A DNA stretch of 64,000 nt from Streptomyces sp. WMMC940 (GTDB lineage: Bacteria; Actinomycetota; Actinomycetes; Streptomycetales; Streptomycetaceae): NCBI RefSeq assembly GCF_027460265.1, contig NZ_JAPZBC010000001.1, forward strand, positions 1,364,001 to 1,428,000. Reading direction: 5' to 3'. Both the position numbers and the translations under genes were made by a program. Shown here in pieces: positions 17,095 through 25,545 of this stretch; the stretch's first letter is position 1; each line of letters starts with the position of its first letter. The notes beneath the pieces were generated by a model. That model made no database searches. It was not told the origin of the DNA and was given only the letters and a program-made list of their open reading frames with translations.

Positions 17095-18080
17095 TTGAAG
17101 CGGTCCGGGTGGAGCCGGCGGGCCAGGGAGTCGACGCCGGCCGGCACCCGCACACCCAGGACCGTCGACGACAGCGGCAGCACCGCGAACCGCTTGTCCC
17201 TGATCGCGGGCACGTCCTTCAGCGCCGGATTCGCCAGCAGGAACCGCTTCTTCTCCTCGACCGACTGGTCCCCGTAGTCGTAGATCACCACCACCTCCGG
17301 AGCCCGCTCGGCCACCTGCTCGAACGACACGTCACCGAACGCCTTGTCCAGATCGGCGAAGAGGTTCACCCCACCGGCCCGTCTGATCATCTCGTTGCCG
17401 ACCCCGGCCCCGCCCGCCGTGAACGCCGTCTTGTCCCCGCTGTCGTACACGAAGACCTTGACCGGCCTCACCCCGGAGAGCCGGCTCTCGACCCCGTCGA
17501 GCACGGCGTGCAGCCGCTCCAACTCCCGCTCGGCACGCTCCGGCACACCGAAGATCCTCGCCACGTTGCGGATCTCCTGATCCATCGTGGCCATCGTCAC
17601 CGGCCCGGACGGACACTCCTCCACGTTCAGATAGGAGTCGATCCCCGCCTTCGCCAGAGCCGCACGGCCGCGCCCCTCCTTCTCGTCGAAGGTGCTGGCG
17701 AACCCGCCGTAGACGAAGTCCGGTTCGGCCGCGAGGAGGGTCTCGAACGAGGGGTACTCCTCGGCCAGCACCTCGATCCGGTCGTAGGCCGGACGGTACT
17801 CCGGCAGGATCCGGTCATCGAGGTAACCGGTGCCCACCATGGACTTCTCCAGACCGAGGGCCAGCATCACCTCGGTCGCGTGCTGGTTCAGCGACACCGC
17901 CCGCTGCGGCGGACGCTGATACGTCGTCCTCACCCCGCAGTTGGTCAGCGTCACCGGGAAACCCTCGGCGGCGGGACCCGCAGGGGCGGCGTCCTCCCGG
18001 GCACCGGGAGCGCCGCAGCCGGACACCAGCAGGGCCGCCGCCAGCGCGGACAGCAGGAACTTCAGGCGTATGCCCATCAT
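17091..18080 (-). CDS. btuF: Substrate-binding lipoprotein of the B12 ABC transporter
   Basis: Protein of 329 residues. It opens with a lipoprotein signal peptide ending in LLVSGCGAPG, so the mature protein is a lipid-anchored extracellular binder. The fold is the TroA/FecB-type helical-backbone binder (RAVSLNQHATEVMLALGLE, PDFVYGGFAST, VNLFADLDKAFGDVSFE). ATG 18080 is preferred because AGAGGA lies about 9 bases upstream; the next ATG at 18077 is also possible. It is separated by 250 bases from the ferredoxin-like gene on the same strand; both are downstream of the cobalamin riboswitch. Confidence 0.87.
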   Translation of the reverse strand: MMGIRLKFLLSALAAALLVSGCGAPGAREDAAPAGPAAEGFPVTLTNCGVRTTYQRPPQRAVSLNQHATEVMLALGLEKSMVGTGYLDDRILPEYRPAYDRIEVLAEEYPSFETLLAAEPDFVYGGFASTFDEKEGRGRAALAKAGIDSYLNVEECPSGPVTMATMDQEIRNVARIFGVPERAERELERLHAVLDGVESRLSGVRPVKVFVYDSGDKTAFTAGGAGVGNEMIRRAGGVNLFADLDKAFGDVSFEQVAERAPEVVVIYDYGDQSVEEKKRFLLANPALKDVPAIRDKRFAVLPLSSTVLGVRVPAGVDSLARRLHPDRFK

Positions 18081-18330
18081 GGGGGTGGGTCCTCTCACCG
18101 CGGTAGGGAATCGGAGGGCGGCCGGGTCCGGGCGGTCCGGGCGCCGTCGCGCGGGACCGCCGGGGAGGAGTTGCCGGCGCCGCTCCGGGGAACGGTCGGT
18201 ACGGTCGGCGGAAGTGGTGGGACGTCAGTCGGAAGCGGTCGTACGTGACTGCGCCTGCCCGACGGCACCGAGGCGCCTGATGCGGTCGTGCGTCCGTCGG
18301 GCGCGTTCGTGCGGCGGGGGGCCCGACGGC

Positions 18331-18723
18331 TCAGCCGGCGTCACGGAGCGGCCCGGAACGGACGCGCCGTGGCGGGGTGAAGGCGTACAGCCCGAGGATC
18401 TCCGGCATCTCGGCGAGCCCCGGGCCGCCCGCGCGCACCCACGCGGCCACGTCCTCGGTCGCGGCCGGATCGTTCACCAGGCCGAACCAGGCCGGTCGCC
18501 CGCCCGCGGCCCGTCCCTCGGCCGACGGCTGCACGACGACGACGTTCGCCTGGTCGCACACGTCCAGGCAGTCGGAGATCCGCACCGGCGCCTGTTCCGC
18601 GAGACGCGCGGTCTGCCGTGCGTGGTCGACTCCGGTCACCTTGGGACTGCCGCAGCAGCAGTCCCGGCACACCACGATCCGGCACGGCACCGGACCGGTG
18701 TCCACCGGCCCCCTGGGCACCAT
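18331..18723 (-). CDS. (2Fe-2S) thioredoxin-like ferredoxin-domain protein
   Basis: Protein of 130 residues. Cys-rich region CRIVVCRDCCCGSP (residues 14-27) and SDCLDVCDQANVVVV (about 50-64) give the C-x(n)-C...C-x3-C pattern of thioredoxin-fold 2Fe-2S ferredoxins, as found in cobalamin-related loci of actinomycetes. The exact role there is not established; reduction of a corrinoid before or after uptake is conceivable but unproven. It is the first gene after the cobalamin riboswitch and its ribosome site AGGGGAGGG lies just after the riboswitch expression hairpin, so it should be repressed by B12. Confidence 0.8.
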   Translation of the reverse strand: MVPRGPVDTGPVPCRIVVCRDCCCGSPKVTGVDHARQTARLAEQAPVRISDCLDVCDQANVVVVQPSAEGRAAGGRPAWFGLVNDPAATEDVAAWVRAGGPGLAEMPEILGLYAFTPPRRVRSGPLRDAG

Positions 18724-18738
18724 GACAAGCCCTCCCCT

Positions 18739-18757
18739 CTGGGGAAATCCGCCCCAG
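18739..18757 (-). promoter_or_regulatory. Expression-platform hairpin of the cobalamin riboswitch
   Basis: Arms CTGGGG and CCCCAG (read on either strand) with a 7-base loop lie between the aptamer and the ribosome site at 18729-18737. In Streptomyces B12 riboswitches usually act at translation start; pairing of this region with the purine-rich ribosome site is the probable switch. Confidence 0.5.
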
Positions 18758-18780
18758 TCAGCTCGAGGAGGCGACCGCGT

Positions 18781-18950
18781 GAGTCTCCTGGCTCTCGGGT
18801 CACCGCTCGCCCCGGCCTTCCCACCCGCATCCGGGCAGTGGTCCGTTCGGGGTCCGCTCGCCGATCACAGTGGCGGGACCGCGCCGGATTCACACCGGCT
18901 TCCTCGTTCCGCCGTCGCCTTTTACGGCGCACATCATCGCAGAATCCCGC
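18781..18950 (-). promoter_or_regulatory. Cobalamin (B12) riboswitch
   Basis: On the minus strand the leader contains the B12-box core: GGTGTGAATCC, then CGGTCCCGCCACTGTGA, with the preceding GAGGAAGCC, and ends with GAGCCAGGAGACTC, the expected closing element. Order and spacing fit the adenosylcobalamin class. It precedes the ferredoxin-like gene by about 60 bases and, beyond it, the binding protein, permease and ATPase, so B12 uptake should be shut down when cobalamin is plentiful. Exact ends are approximate. Confidence 0.93.
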
Positions 18951-19097
18951 GCCGTGTTCACGCAGAGTCCGGGATCCGGCGGACCGGACGGCCCGTCACG
19001 CCCTCGGCCGGGAGCGCCAGGACGTCGGGCCGTACCGCGAACGGACGCCCACCGGTGGCACCCGAACACCGGACGAACCAGGCTGACAACACCACAT

Positions 19098-19116
19098 ACT
19101 GCAAAAAACGCAGTAA
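19098..19116. promoter_or_regulatory. TACTGC-N7-GCAGTA inverted repeat in an AT-rich patch
   Basis: Perfect 6-base arms around AAAAAAC, inside the divergent gap between the riboswitch leader and the secreted-peptide gene at 19190. It could be an operator for either direction. No match to a named regulator is claimed. Confidence 0.45.
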
Positions 19117-19189
19117 TCAACCGGAAAACGAGGCAAAGGAACGGTAATGTTCGGCCCGGCGCAGCACTGACATCCAAGGAGTCCGGCCA

Positions 19190-19588
19190 GTGATCTCACG
19201 TGTGTCAGCGGGCATTCTGCTGATCTGCGCGGTGCTGCTGCACGTGGTGACTCCGCTGTGCGTCACCCCCGACGCGCCCCGGGCCGAGGCGGCCGTCGTC
19301 TCCACCGAGAGCAGGAACCCCCACACCGCGGCCGTGGTCGTCCGCGCCGACGGCGCCGGGCTCCACCACGACGAGTACGACCCGCGCAACCATCCCTCGC
19401 GACTGACCCCGCTCGGCGCCCAGGCCCCCGCCGGCCCGGGCTACGGGAACACGGGCCACGGCGGCGGCGCCCCGGACGAGGCGACGGGCCCCCCGCCCGG
19501 CACGTCGGCCGGGACCGCGAGACACAGCCGGAATCCCGGAGCCGCACCGGCGCCGACCCTGAGCACCCTGCAGTCGTTCCGCTGCTGA
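19190..19588 (+). CDS. Small secreted protein of unknown function
   Basis: Protein of 132 residues from a GTG start, with signal peptide VSAGILLICAVLLHVVTPLCV and a hydrophilic Gly/Pro/Thr-rich mature part without recognised domain; it ends in Cys. It is 181 bases upstream of the carbonic anhydrase gene on the same strand and could be part of the same unit. An operon role is inferred only from position. Confidence 0.55.
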   Translation: MISRVSAGILLICAVLLHVVTPLCVTPDAPRAEAAVVSTESRNPHTAAVVVRADGAGLHHDEYDPRNHPSRLTPLGAQAPAGPGYGNTGHGGGAPDEATGPPPGTSAGTARHSRNPGAAPAPTLSTLQSFRC

Positions 19589-19769
19589 CCGGCAGGTGCG
19601 CCACCGGTCACCGCCCCTCCCCGAGCCACCGGGGCACCGCTCCGGCACGCCCCGGGACGGACACCCGGTGCGGGGCCGACGCCCTCGTCACGGGGCGTCA
19701 GGGCCACCGCGGCGCACCCCTCTTCGACGAAGCAGACCCGTTCCGCATCGAAGAGACCGAGGTACGACC

Positions 19770-20372
19770 ATGCAGTCACTCATCGAGCACGCCCGGCAGT
19801 TCCCCGCGCGGATCGCGGGCCAGCAGGACGCCTACGCGGCGCTCGCGCGGGGGCAGCGGCCCCAGGCGCTGTTCATCACCTGTTCCGACTCCCGGGTGGT
19901 CCCCTCGCTGATCACCGGCGCCCGGCCCGGCGACGTGTTCGAGGTACGCACCGCCGGGAACATCGTCCCGCCCTGGCGGCCGCGGGCGGCCTGCGCCGTC
20001 GGGGGCAGCCTGGAGTTCGCCCTGGAGGCCCTGGAGGTACCCGACATCGTCGTGTGCGGGCACTCGCACTGCGGTGCCGTCCAGGGCCTGTTGCGGGAGC
20101 AGGACGTCCGGAGCATGCCGCTGGTACGGCGCTGGCTCACCAGGGCGGGGCACCGCACCGGGCACGACGCGCCCGCGCCGTCCACGGACGAGGAACTGAC
20201 GCCCGCCGTGCAGCGGCACGTCCTCACCCAGCTCGGCCATCTGCGGACCTACCCCTGCGTCGCCCGGCGGCTGGACTCCGGCCGGCTGCGGCTGCACGCC
20301 TGGTTCTACACGGTCGAGTCCGGCGAGGTCCTCTCCTGCGCGGCGGACGGCCGCACCTTCCGGCCCCTGTGA
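19770..20372 (+). CDS. Beta-class carbonic anhydrase
   Basis: Interconverts CO2 and bicarbonate. Protein of 200 residues with the zinc and Asp/Arg dyad motif ITCSDSRVVPSLI, then VRTAGNIVPPW and VVCGHSHCGAVQGL carrying the His and second Cys ligands. Ends with a short beta-hairpin (LRLHAWFYTVESGEV). ATG 19770 fits the family start; GAGGTACG precedes it. The SulP transporter gene begins 91 bases downstream on the same strand. SulP-carbonic anhydrase pairing is common in bacteria and suggests bicarbonate import with local CO2/bicarbonate balance. Confidence 0.94.
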   Translation: MQSLIEHARQFPARIAGQQDAYAALARGQRPQALFITCSDSRVVPSLITGARPGDVFEVRTAGNIVPPWRPRAACAVGGSLEFALEALEVPDIVVCGHSHCGAVQGLLREQDVRSMPLVRRWLTRAGHRTGHDAPAPSTDEELTPAVQRHVLTQLGHLRTYPCVARRLDSGRLRLHAWFYTVESGEVLSCAADGRTFRPL

Positions 20373-20463
20373 TCCGGGCCGGCACCCCGGCCACCGGCGT
20401 CGGCTGCCGCCGCACCGGCCCGGACGCCCACGACGTTCCTTCCTCACCTCCTGAAAGAACGCC

Positions 20464-22059
20464 ATGCCCCTGATCACTGCAGAGCAACGGCGCACCCTCC
20501 GCGCCGATGTCACCGCCTCCCTCGTCGTCTTCCTCGTCGCCCTTCCGCTGTGCGTGGGGGTGGCCGTCGCCTCCGGCGTCCCGGCCGAACTCGGCCTCAT
20601 CACCGGCATCGTCGGCGGTCTGGTCACCGGACTGCTGCCCGGCAGCAGCCTCCAGGTCAGCGGCCCCGCGGCCGGGCTGACCGTCCTCGTCTTCACGGCG
20701 GTGTCCGACTACGGGCTGCCCGCTCTCGGGGTGATCGTGCTCGGCGCCGGGCTGATCCAGCTCGTGCTCGGCGCCCTGCGGCTCGGCCGCTGGTTCCGCG
20801 CGATCTCCCTGGCCGTCGTCCAGGGCATGCTCGCCGGCATCGGGCTGGTCCTGATCGCCGGTCAGCTCTACGCGCTGGCGGACGCCAAGGCTCCGGGCGG
20901 TGGCCTGGCCGACCTCGCGGGTCTGCCGCGGCTCGTCCTCGCCACCGTCACCTCGCAGAACGCCCTCCTGGCCCTCGCCGTGGGCGCGGGAACGGCGCGG
21001 CTCATCGCCGTGTGGCCGCGCCTCTCGGGACGGGCGCGGGTGGTGCCGGGAGCACTGGTCGCGGTCGGTGTCGCGACCGCCCTGACCGCCCTGTTCGACC
21101 TGCCCATCGCACGGGTCGAGGTCACGGGGCTGCTGCACGCGATCCAGCCCCTGGGCCTGTCCGACGCGAAGCGGCTCGCCGACGTGGGACTGGCGGCCAC
21201 GGTCGTGGCGTTCGCGCTGATCGCCTCGGCCGAGAGCCTGTTCAGCGCGAACGCCGTCGACCGGCTCCACTCGGGCCGCCGCACCGACTACGACAAGGAG
21301 CTGATGGCGCAGGGCGCGGGCAACAGCGTCTGCGGTCTGCTCGGCTCCCTGCCGATGACCGCGGTGATCGTGCGCAGCTCCGCGAACGTCCAGGCCGGTG
21401 CGCGCACCAAGCTCTCCCGGGTGCTCCACGGCGTGTGGCTGCTGCTCTTCGCGGCCTTCCTCCCGCAGGCGCTCTCGTACGTCCCGACCGCCGCGCTCGC
21501 CGGCGTCCTGATCCACGCGGGGTGGAAGCTGATCCCGGTGAAGGAGATCGGGCCACTGTGGCGGGACCACCGCGGCGAGGCGGTCGTCCTGGTCGTCACG
21601 GCTGCGGCGATCGTGACGACGAACATGTTCGAGGGCGTGCTCATCGGTCTGCTCCTCGCCGTCGTCAAGACGGCCTGGGCCATGTCCCACGTCCACATCT
21701 CCGTGTCCGACAGCGGCATCGGGCCGGTCCGGGTCCGGCTCAGCGGCAATGCCACGTTCCTGCGGCTGCCCCGCATCCTGGACACCCTGGAGGCGCTGCC
21801 GCAGCGCCATGTGGAGCTCGACCTCTCCGGGGTGCGCCATCTGGACCACGCGTGCATGACCGCCCTGCAGAGCTGGGCCGACGAGCGCAACGCCCACGTC
21901 TCCCAGCCGGACGCGGAGGCCGGGGTCCTGGGCGGGCCGGGCAGGGCCGGTACGGCAGCCGAGTCGTCCGCGGGCCCGGATACGGCAGGTACGGCGGGTG
22001 GCGCGGGCGGTCAGGCCCGGGGTTCGGCCGGAATCCACCCCAAGGGGCCGCAGCCGTAG
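20464..22059 (+). CDS. SulP-family anion transporter with STAS domain
   Basis: Protein of 531 residues. Opens with RADVTASLVVFLVALPLCVGVAVASGVPAELG, followed by about ten to twelve membrane segments (TGIVGGLVTGLLPGS, the GPAAGL loop) and the inner NKELLAQG-like motif DKELMAQGAGN. A C-terminal STAS domain (HVELDLSGVRHLDHACMTALQSW) follows; the last 50 residues are a Gly/Ala tail without structure. SulP proteins carry sulfate, bicarbonate or other anions with Na+ or H+; the upstream carbonic anhydrase favours bicarbonate. Confidence 0.92.
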   Translation: MPLITAEQRRTLRADVTASLVVFLVALPLCVGVAVASGVPAELGLITGIVGGLVTGLLPGSSLQVSGPAAGLTVLVFTAVSDYGLPALGVIVLGAGLIQLVLGALRLGRWFRAISLAVVQGMLAGIGLVLIAGQLYALADAKAPGGGLADLAGLPRLVLATVTSQNALLALAVGAGTARLIAVWPRLSGRARVVPGALVAVGVATALTALFDLPIARVEVTGLLHAIQPLGLSDAKRLADVGLAATVVAFALIASAESLFSANAVDRLHSGRRTDYDKELMAQGAGNSVCGLLGSLPMTAVIVRSSANVQAGARTKLSRVLHGVWLLLFAAFLPQALSYVPTAALAGVLIHAGWKLIPVKEIGPLWRDHRGEAVVLVVTAAAIVTTNMFEGVLIGLLLAVVKTAWAMSHVHISVSDSGIGPVRVRLSGNATFLRLPRILDTLEALPQRHVELDLSGVRHLDHACMTALQSWADERNAHVSQPDAEAGVLGGPGRAGTAAESSAGPDTAGTAGGAGGQARGSAGIHPKGPQP

Positions 22060-22282
22060 CGCACCTGACGCCACGTCCGGTGTCGGGAACGCGCCACCCG
22101 CCGGACGGACCGCCCCCGGGCCCGCGCACGCTTCGGCTGCCGGCACGGGGGCGTCGTGCGACCGCCCGGACGTTCCGGTTCTCATGGAACGCAGCAGGTC
22201 CTGGGCCCCTGCCGAGCCGCTGTGTCCCCCCGCCGCGTCCCACTCCCCGCCCCCGCGGGGGCCGCGATCGGTGGTCGCCCTA

Positions 22283-22311
22283 TTGGATCGGCCGGAAGGG
22301 CTGGCTACTAT
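22283..22311 (+). promoter_or_regulatory. Sigma-70-type promoter of the terpene synthase gene
   Basis: TTGGAT (22283-22288), 17-base spacer, TACTAT (22306-22311). This is close to the housekeeping consensus and places the transcript start near 22318, only about 23 bases before the proposed GTG. CTATG-CGC-CATAG (22308-22320), a perfect inverted repeat, covers the -10 and start site and may be an operator. Confidence 0.6.
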
Positions 22312-22322
22312 GCGCCATAGTT

Positions 22323-22346
22323 GATCACTCTGAGGTGAGAGTGATC
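22323..22346 (+). promoter_or_regulatory. Inverted repeat enclosing the ribosome site of the terpene synthase
   Basis: GATCACTC (22323-22330) and GAGTGATC (22339-22346) are exact 8-base arms around TGAGGTGA, which holds the GAGG ribosome site. The right arm includes the GTG start at 22341. As RNA this forms a hairpin in the first 30 nt of the message. Confidence 0.6.
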
Positions 22347-23528
22347 GGTGTGACCACTGTGGCGCCGGCCACGTCGGACCTGGCGCAAACCGCGAACGAG
22401 AGGACGGCCGTGGGGCCCGAGCTGACAGTTCCGCCGATCTACTCCCCGATAGCCCCGGCGATCCATCCCCGCCACGCGGACATCGACATCCGGACCGCCG
22501 CGTGGGCGGAAACGTTTCGAATCGGCTCCGAGGAGCTGCGCGACCGCCTCGTACGTCAGGACATCGGCACCTTCGCCGCCCGCATCCTGCCGGAGGGCCG
22601 CCAAGAGGTGATCTCCCTCCTCGCCGACTTCGTGCTGTGGTTGTTCGGTGTCGACGACGGGCACTGCGAGGAGGGCGAACTGGGCCGGCGCCCGGGCGAC
22701 CTGGCCGGTACGCTCCACCGGCTGCTGCGCGTCGCCCAGAACCCCGAGGCGCCGATGCTCCCCGACGACCCGCTGGCGGCCGGTCTGCGCGATCTGCGCC
22801 TGCGGGCCGACCGCTACGGGACCTCCGGCCAGACGGCCCGCTGGGTGGGCACGCTGCGCGAGTACTTCTTCTCCGTGGTCTGGGAGGCCTCCCACCGGAG
22901 CGCGGCGACGGTGCCCGACCTCAACGACTACACCCTGATGCGCCTGTACGACGGCGCCACCTCGGTCGTCTTCCCCCTGCTGGAGATGGGTCACGGCTAC
23001 GAACTCCAGCCGCACGAGCGCGACAGCACCGCGGTGCGCGCGGTGGAGGAGATGGCGTCGTTCGTCATCACCTGGGACAACGACATCTTCTCGTACCACA
23101 AGGAGCGCAAGGGCACCGGCTACTACCTGAACGCGCTGCGCGTGCTGGAGCAGGACGGCCTCACCCCCGAACAGGCCCTCACCACGGCGATCGCCCAACG
23201 GGACCGCGTGATGGGCCTGTTCATGCGGATGAGCGCGCACCTCTCGCAGGACGGCAGCCCGCAGCTGAGGCAGTACCTCGCCGGGCTCGCCTCCTTCATC
23301 CGCGGGGCACAGGACTGGGGGATCAGTTCCATCCGCTACACGACGCCGGACGACCCCGCACGCATCCCGTCCGTCTTCCGTGACACCCCGACGGACGAGA
23401 GCAGGGAACCGCTGGACATCCCCGCGGTCGCCTGGTGGTGGAACCTCCCCACCGGCCGACCGGCACCCGTCCAGCCCCGCAGCCGCACGCGGGAGAACCA
23501 GCACCGGAGCCTCGCCCCGGTCCACTGA
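22341..23528 (+). CDS. Class I terpene synthase (probably sesquiterpene cyclase)
   Basis: Cyclises a prenyl diphosphate, most likely farnesyl diphosphate. Protein of 395 residues, all one alpha domain. The first metal motif is DDGHCEE (105-111), the NSE triad NDIFSYHKE (247-255), and the end keeps GAQDWGISSIRY, the RY-pair effector. The acid-rich DDGHCEE form occurs in several Streptomyces sesquiterpene cyclases; the product cannot be read from sequence. GTG 22341 is chosen by ribosome spacing; 22350 would remove three residues. It is followed by two P450 genes that may oxidise its product. Confidence 0.92.
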   Translation: MIGVTTVAPATSDLAQTANERTAVGPELTVPPIYSPIAPAIHPRHADIDIRTAAWAETFRIGSEELRDRLVRQDIGTFAARILPEGRQEVISLLADFVLWLFGVDDGHCEEGELGRRPGDLAGTLHRLLRVAQNPEAPMLPDDPLAAGLRDLRLRADRYGTSGQTARWVGTLREYFFSVVWEASHRSAATVPDLNDYTLMRLYDGATSVVFPLLEMGHGYELQPHERDSTAVRAVEEMASFVITWDNDIFSYHKERKGTGYYLNALRVLEQDGLTPEQALTTAIAQRDRVMGLFMRMSAHLSQDGSPQLRQYLAGLASFIRGAQDWGISSIRYTTPDDPARIPSVFRDTPTDESREPLDIPAVAWWWNLPTGRPAPVQPRSRTRENQHRSLAPVH

Positions 23529-23607
23529 AGCGTGTTCGAAAGTGGCGTCGTCCGCCCCCGCCCAGACGGACTTTCGCAAGAAGCCCCAGTGCCGCCCCTG
23601 GCACCGC

Positions 23608-23650
23608 GAGAGGGGAACGGGCACCGCGGTGCGGTACCCGTTCCCCTCTC
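23608..23650. terminator. Bidirectional terminator between the terpene synthase and P450 genes
   Basis: 14-base perfect arms GAGAGGGGAACGGG and CCCGTTCCCCTCTC with an inner ACCGC/GCGGT stem. The convergent position, 80 bases after one stop and 37 before the other, suits termination in both directions. Confidence 0.75.
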
Positions 23651-23686
23651 CGCCGGCGGAGCGCCGGCCCGTCGGGCGACCGGAGT

Positions 23687-25093
23687 TCAGCGCGACAGCA
23701 GGGTGCGCCACCACGATCGGGAGGCCGTCGCCGCGGGGACCGGATCCTCCTCCCGCGGGGGGAGGGGCAGGGCCGCCGCGGGCAGCGGCTGGGCCGCGAT
23801 CGGGGCACCGTACGGCGGAAGCCGGGTACCCAGCGAGCGCGGGCGGGTGAACCGGACCGGGAGTGCGGAGGGCCGGCGGGTGAGCCAGTCCGCGTTGACG
23901 CCGATCTCCGTCTCGGGAACGGCGAGTCTCATGTCCGGCAGCAGTGACATGAGTTCGTCGATGCCGGTGTCCGCGATGGCACGGCCGATGTCACCGCCCG
24001 GGCACTCGTGGGGACCGCTGCTCAGCGCGAGGTGCGAACGGTTCCCGTGCATCGGGACACTCAGGTCGGGCCGCTGCTCGGGGTCCACATTGGCCGCGGC
24101 GATGCACAGCAGCAGCAGATCGCCGGACTTGATCGCCTGGCCTCCCAGCTTGGTGTCGGAAGTGGCCCAACGGCCCGGAACCACGCCGATGCTGGGGTTG
24201 TCCCACATGACCTGCTCCAGCGCGTCGGGGAGTGTCATGTGGCCGCCCGACAGGCTGCCGCGGAACCGGCGGTCCGTCAGGATCAGCCGCAGAGTCTGGG
24301 CGATGAGATTGACCGTGCCCTGGTGGGCGGCCACCAGGGTCAGGCGCAGATGCTCGACGATCTCGGTGTCCGTCAGGCGTGACTCGTGCAGGATGAGCCG
24401 CGACGCCAGGTCGTTGCCCGGCGCGGTCTTCTTGTACGCGACGAGGTCCTCGAGGACCTGGGTCACGAGCGCGTTGCTCGCGGCGGCCGTCTCGCTGCCG
24501 CGCATCAGGTCGAGCGTCGGCTCGACGAGCAGCGGACCCTTGTCCGGAGTCATTCCGAGCAACCGGCTGACGACCAGCATGGGCAGCGGCTCGGCGTACT
24601 CGCGGACGAGGTCGGCGGTGCCGTCCGCCCCGAAACCGCTGACCAGCTGACGGGTGTAGTGCGTGACGTACCGGCGCATGCCCCGGCGGTTGAACTGGGC
24701 CAGTCCGTCCACGACGGCGCCGCGCAGGCGCGCGTGCTCCTCGCCGTCGGCGAAGACGCACAGGGGCTGCCAGCCCACCATGGGGATGAGCGGGGAGTCC
24801 GCGGGGACGCGGCCCTCGCGGAAGGCGGTCCAGCGCCTCGAGTCCCGGCTGAACAGCAGGGGCGTGCGCATCACCTCCAGGTTCTCCCGGTACCCGAGCA
24901 CGATCCACGCCGGGATGTCCCCGTGCAGGAGGACCGGGGCCACGGGCCCGTACTCCCGGCGCAGTTCCTCGTACGTGCCGACCGGGTCGGTGATCTCCGG
25001 CAGGCGCCGGAGGCTGCCGGCGGCCATGCCGTGGGCGGGGCACCCGGGCGGTGGCACGAGCCCGTCGGCGGATATCGGGGGTTGGGGGGTCAC
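23687..25093 (-). CDS. Cytochrome P450 lacking the ExxR motif (CYP157-like)
   Basis: Protein of 468 residues. The heme loop is SSGPHECPGGDIG with Cys364, but the K-helix reads EQVMW in place of E-x-x-R, a trait known from CYP157 of Streptomyces conservons (EQSLW). The I-helix is LVAAHQGTVNLIAQ, also the CYP157 form. The C-terminus has an extra ~45-residue Pro/Ala/Arg tail. Unlike classic conservon P450s there is no cvn roadblock/GTPase set nearby; it faces the terpene synthase gene and is divergent from a second, normal P450. It probably acts on the terpene product, or has lost monooxygenase activity; this cannot be told. Confidence 0.85.
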   Translation of the reverse strand: MTPQPPISADGLVPPPGCPAHGMAAGSLRRLPEITDPVGTYEELRREYGPVAPVLLHGDIPAWIVLGYRENLEVMRTPLLFSRDSRRWTAFREGRVPADSPLIPMVGWQPLCVFADGEEHARLRGAVVDGLAQFNRRGMRRYVTHYTRQLVSGFGADGTADLVREYAEPLPMLVVSRLLGMTPDKGPLLVEPTLDLMRGSETAAASNALVTQVLEDLVAYKKTAPGNDLASRLILHESRLTDTEIVEHLRLTLVAAHQGTVNLIAQTLRLILTDRRFRGSLSGGHMTLPDALEQVMWDNPSIGVVPGRWATSDTKLGGQAIKSGDLLLLCIAAANVDPEQRPDLSVPMHGNRSHLALSSGPHECPGGDIGRAIADTGIDELMSLLPDMRLAVPETEIGVNADWLTRRPSALPVRFTRPRSLGTRLPPYGAPIAAQPLPAAALPLPPREEDPVPAATASRSWWRTLLSR

Positions 25094-25545
25094 GGGGCCT
25101 CCGGAAATGGGGAGCGACCCCCTTCACGAAGGCCGGCCGGGGGCGCTCATGATCGTCACTGCTGACCGCGAGCAGCGGTCTCGGCTGCCGGTCTCCGCTG
25201 AGCAAGATCGGCACTCCGGCAGCATATCCCCGGCGGTCCCGGACCCGACAGGGAGTCAATGCTCCCTCACACCAAGGGTGTTGGACCTCACGAAAAGGTC
25301 CGCGGGATGCGTCGTGCCGCCGGTGCGACGGACCGTTCAACGCAGAACGATGTTTTCCCGGACCGGCGTGTGTCGAGAAAATGACCATGATGGTGTCCGA
25401 GGGGCGGCTTCCCGGCCTCCCCTTCCCCCGGTTCGTCCCGGCATGCCCCCCGCGGGCCCGCCCGGGCAGCGCCGCATGCACCACATCCCCCCACGCCGGG
25501 CCGGCAGCGGCCCCGGCACGAGAACGTCTCGCGAGAGGACGCACC
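25094..25545. promoter_or_regulatory. Divergent promoter region of the two P450 genes
   Basis: 452 bases separate the divergent P450 starts. The central part (25180-25400) has lower GC than the flanks (for example GCAGAACGATGTTTTC, GTGTCGAGAAAATGACC). A frame from ATG 25381 runs in phase into the plus-strand P450 but is not family-like; the gene is taken from GTG 25546. No clear -35/-10 pair assigned. Confidence 0.4.

Noticed and set aside
23687..25093. Conservon (cvn) cluster membership of the CYP157-like P450
   Set aside because: No histidine-kinase-like, roadblock, DUF742 or GTPase genes are next to it within the window.
25381..25545. Longer N-terminus for the P450 from ATG 25381
   Set aside because: The added 55 residues are Pro/Arg/Ala-rich and not part of the P450 fold; GTG 25546 has a good ribosome site.
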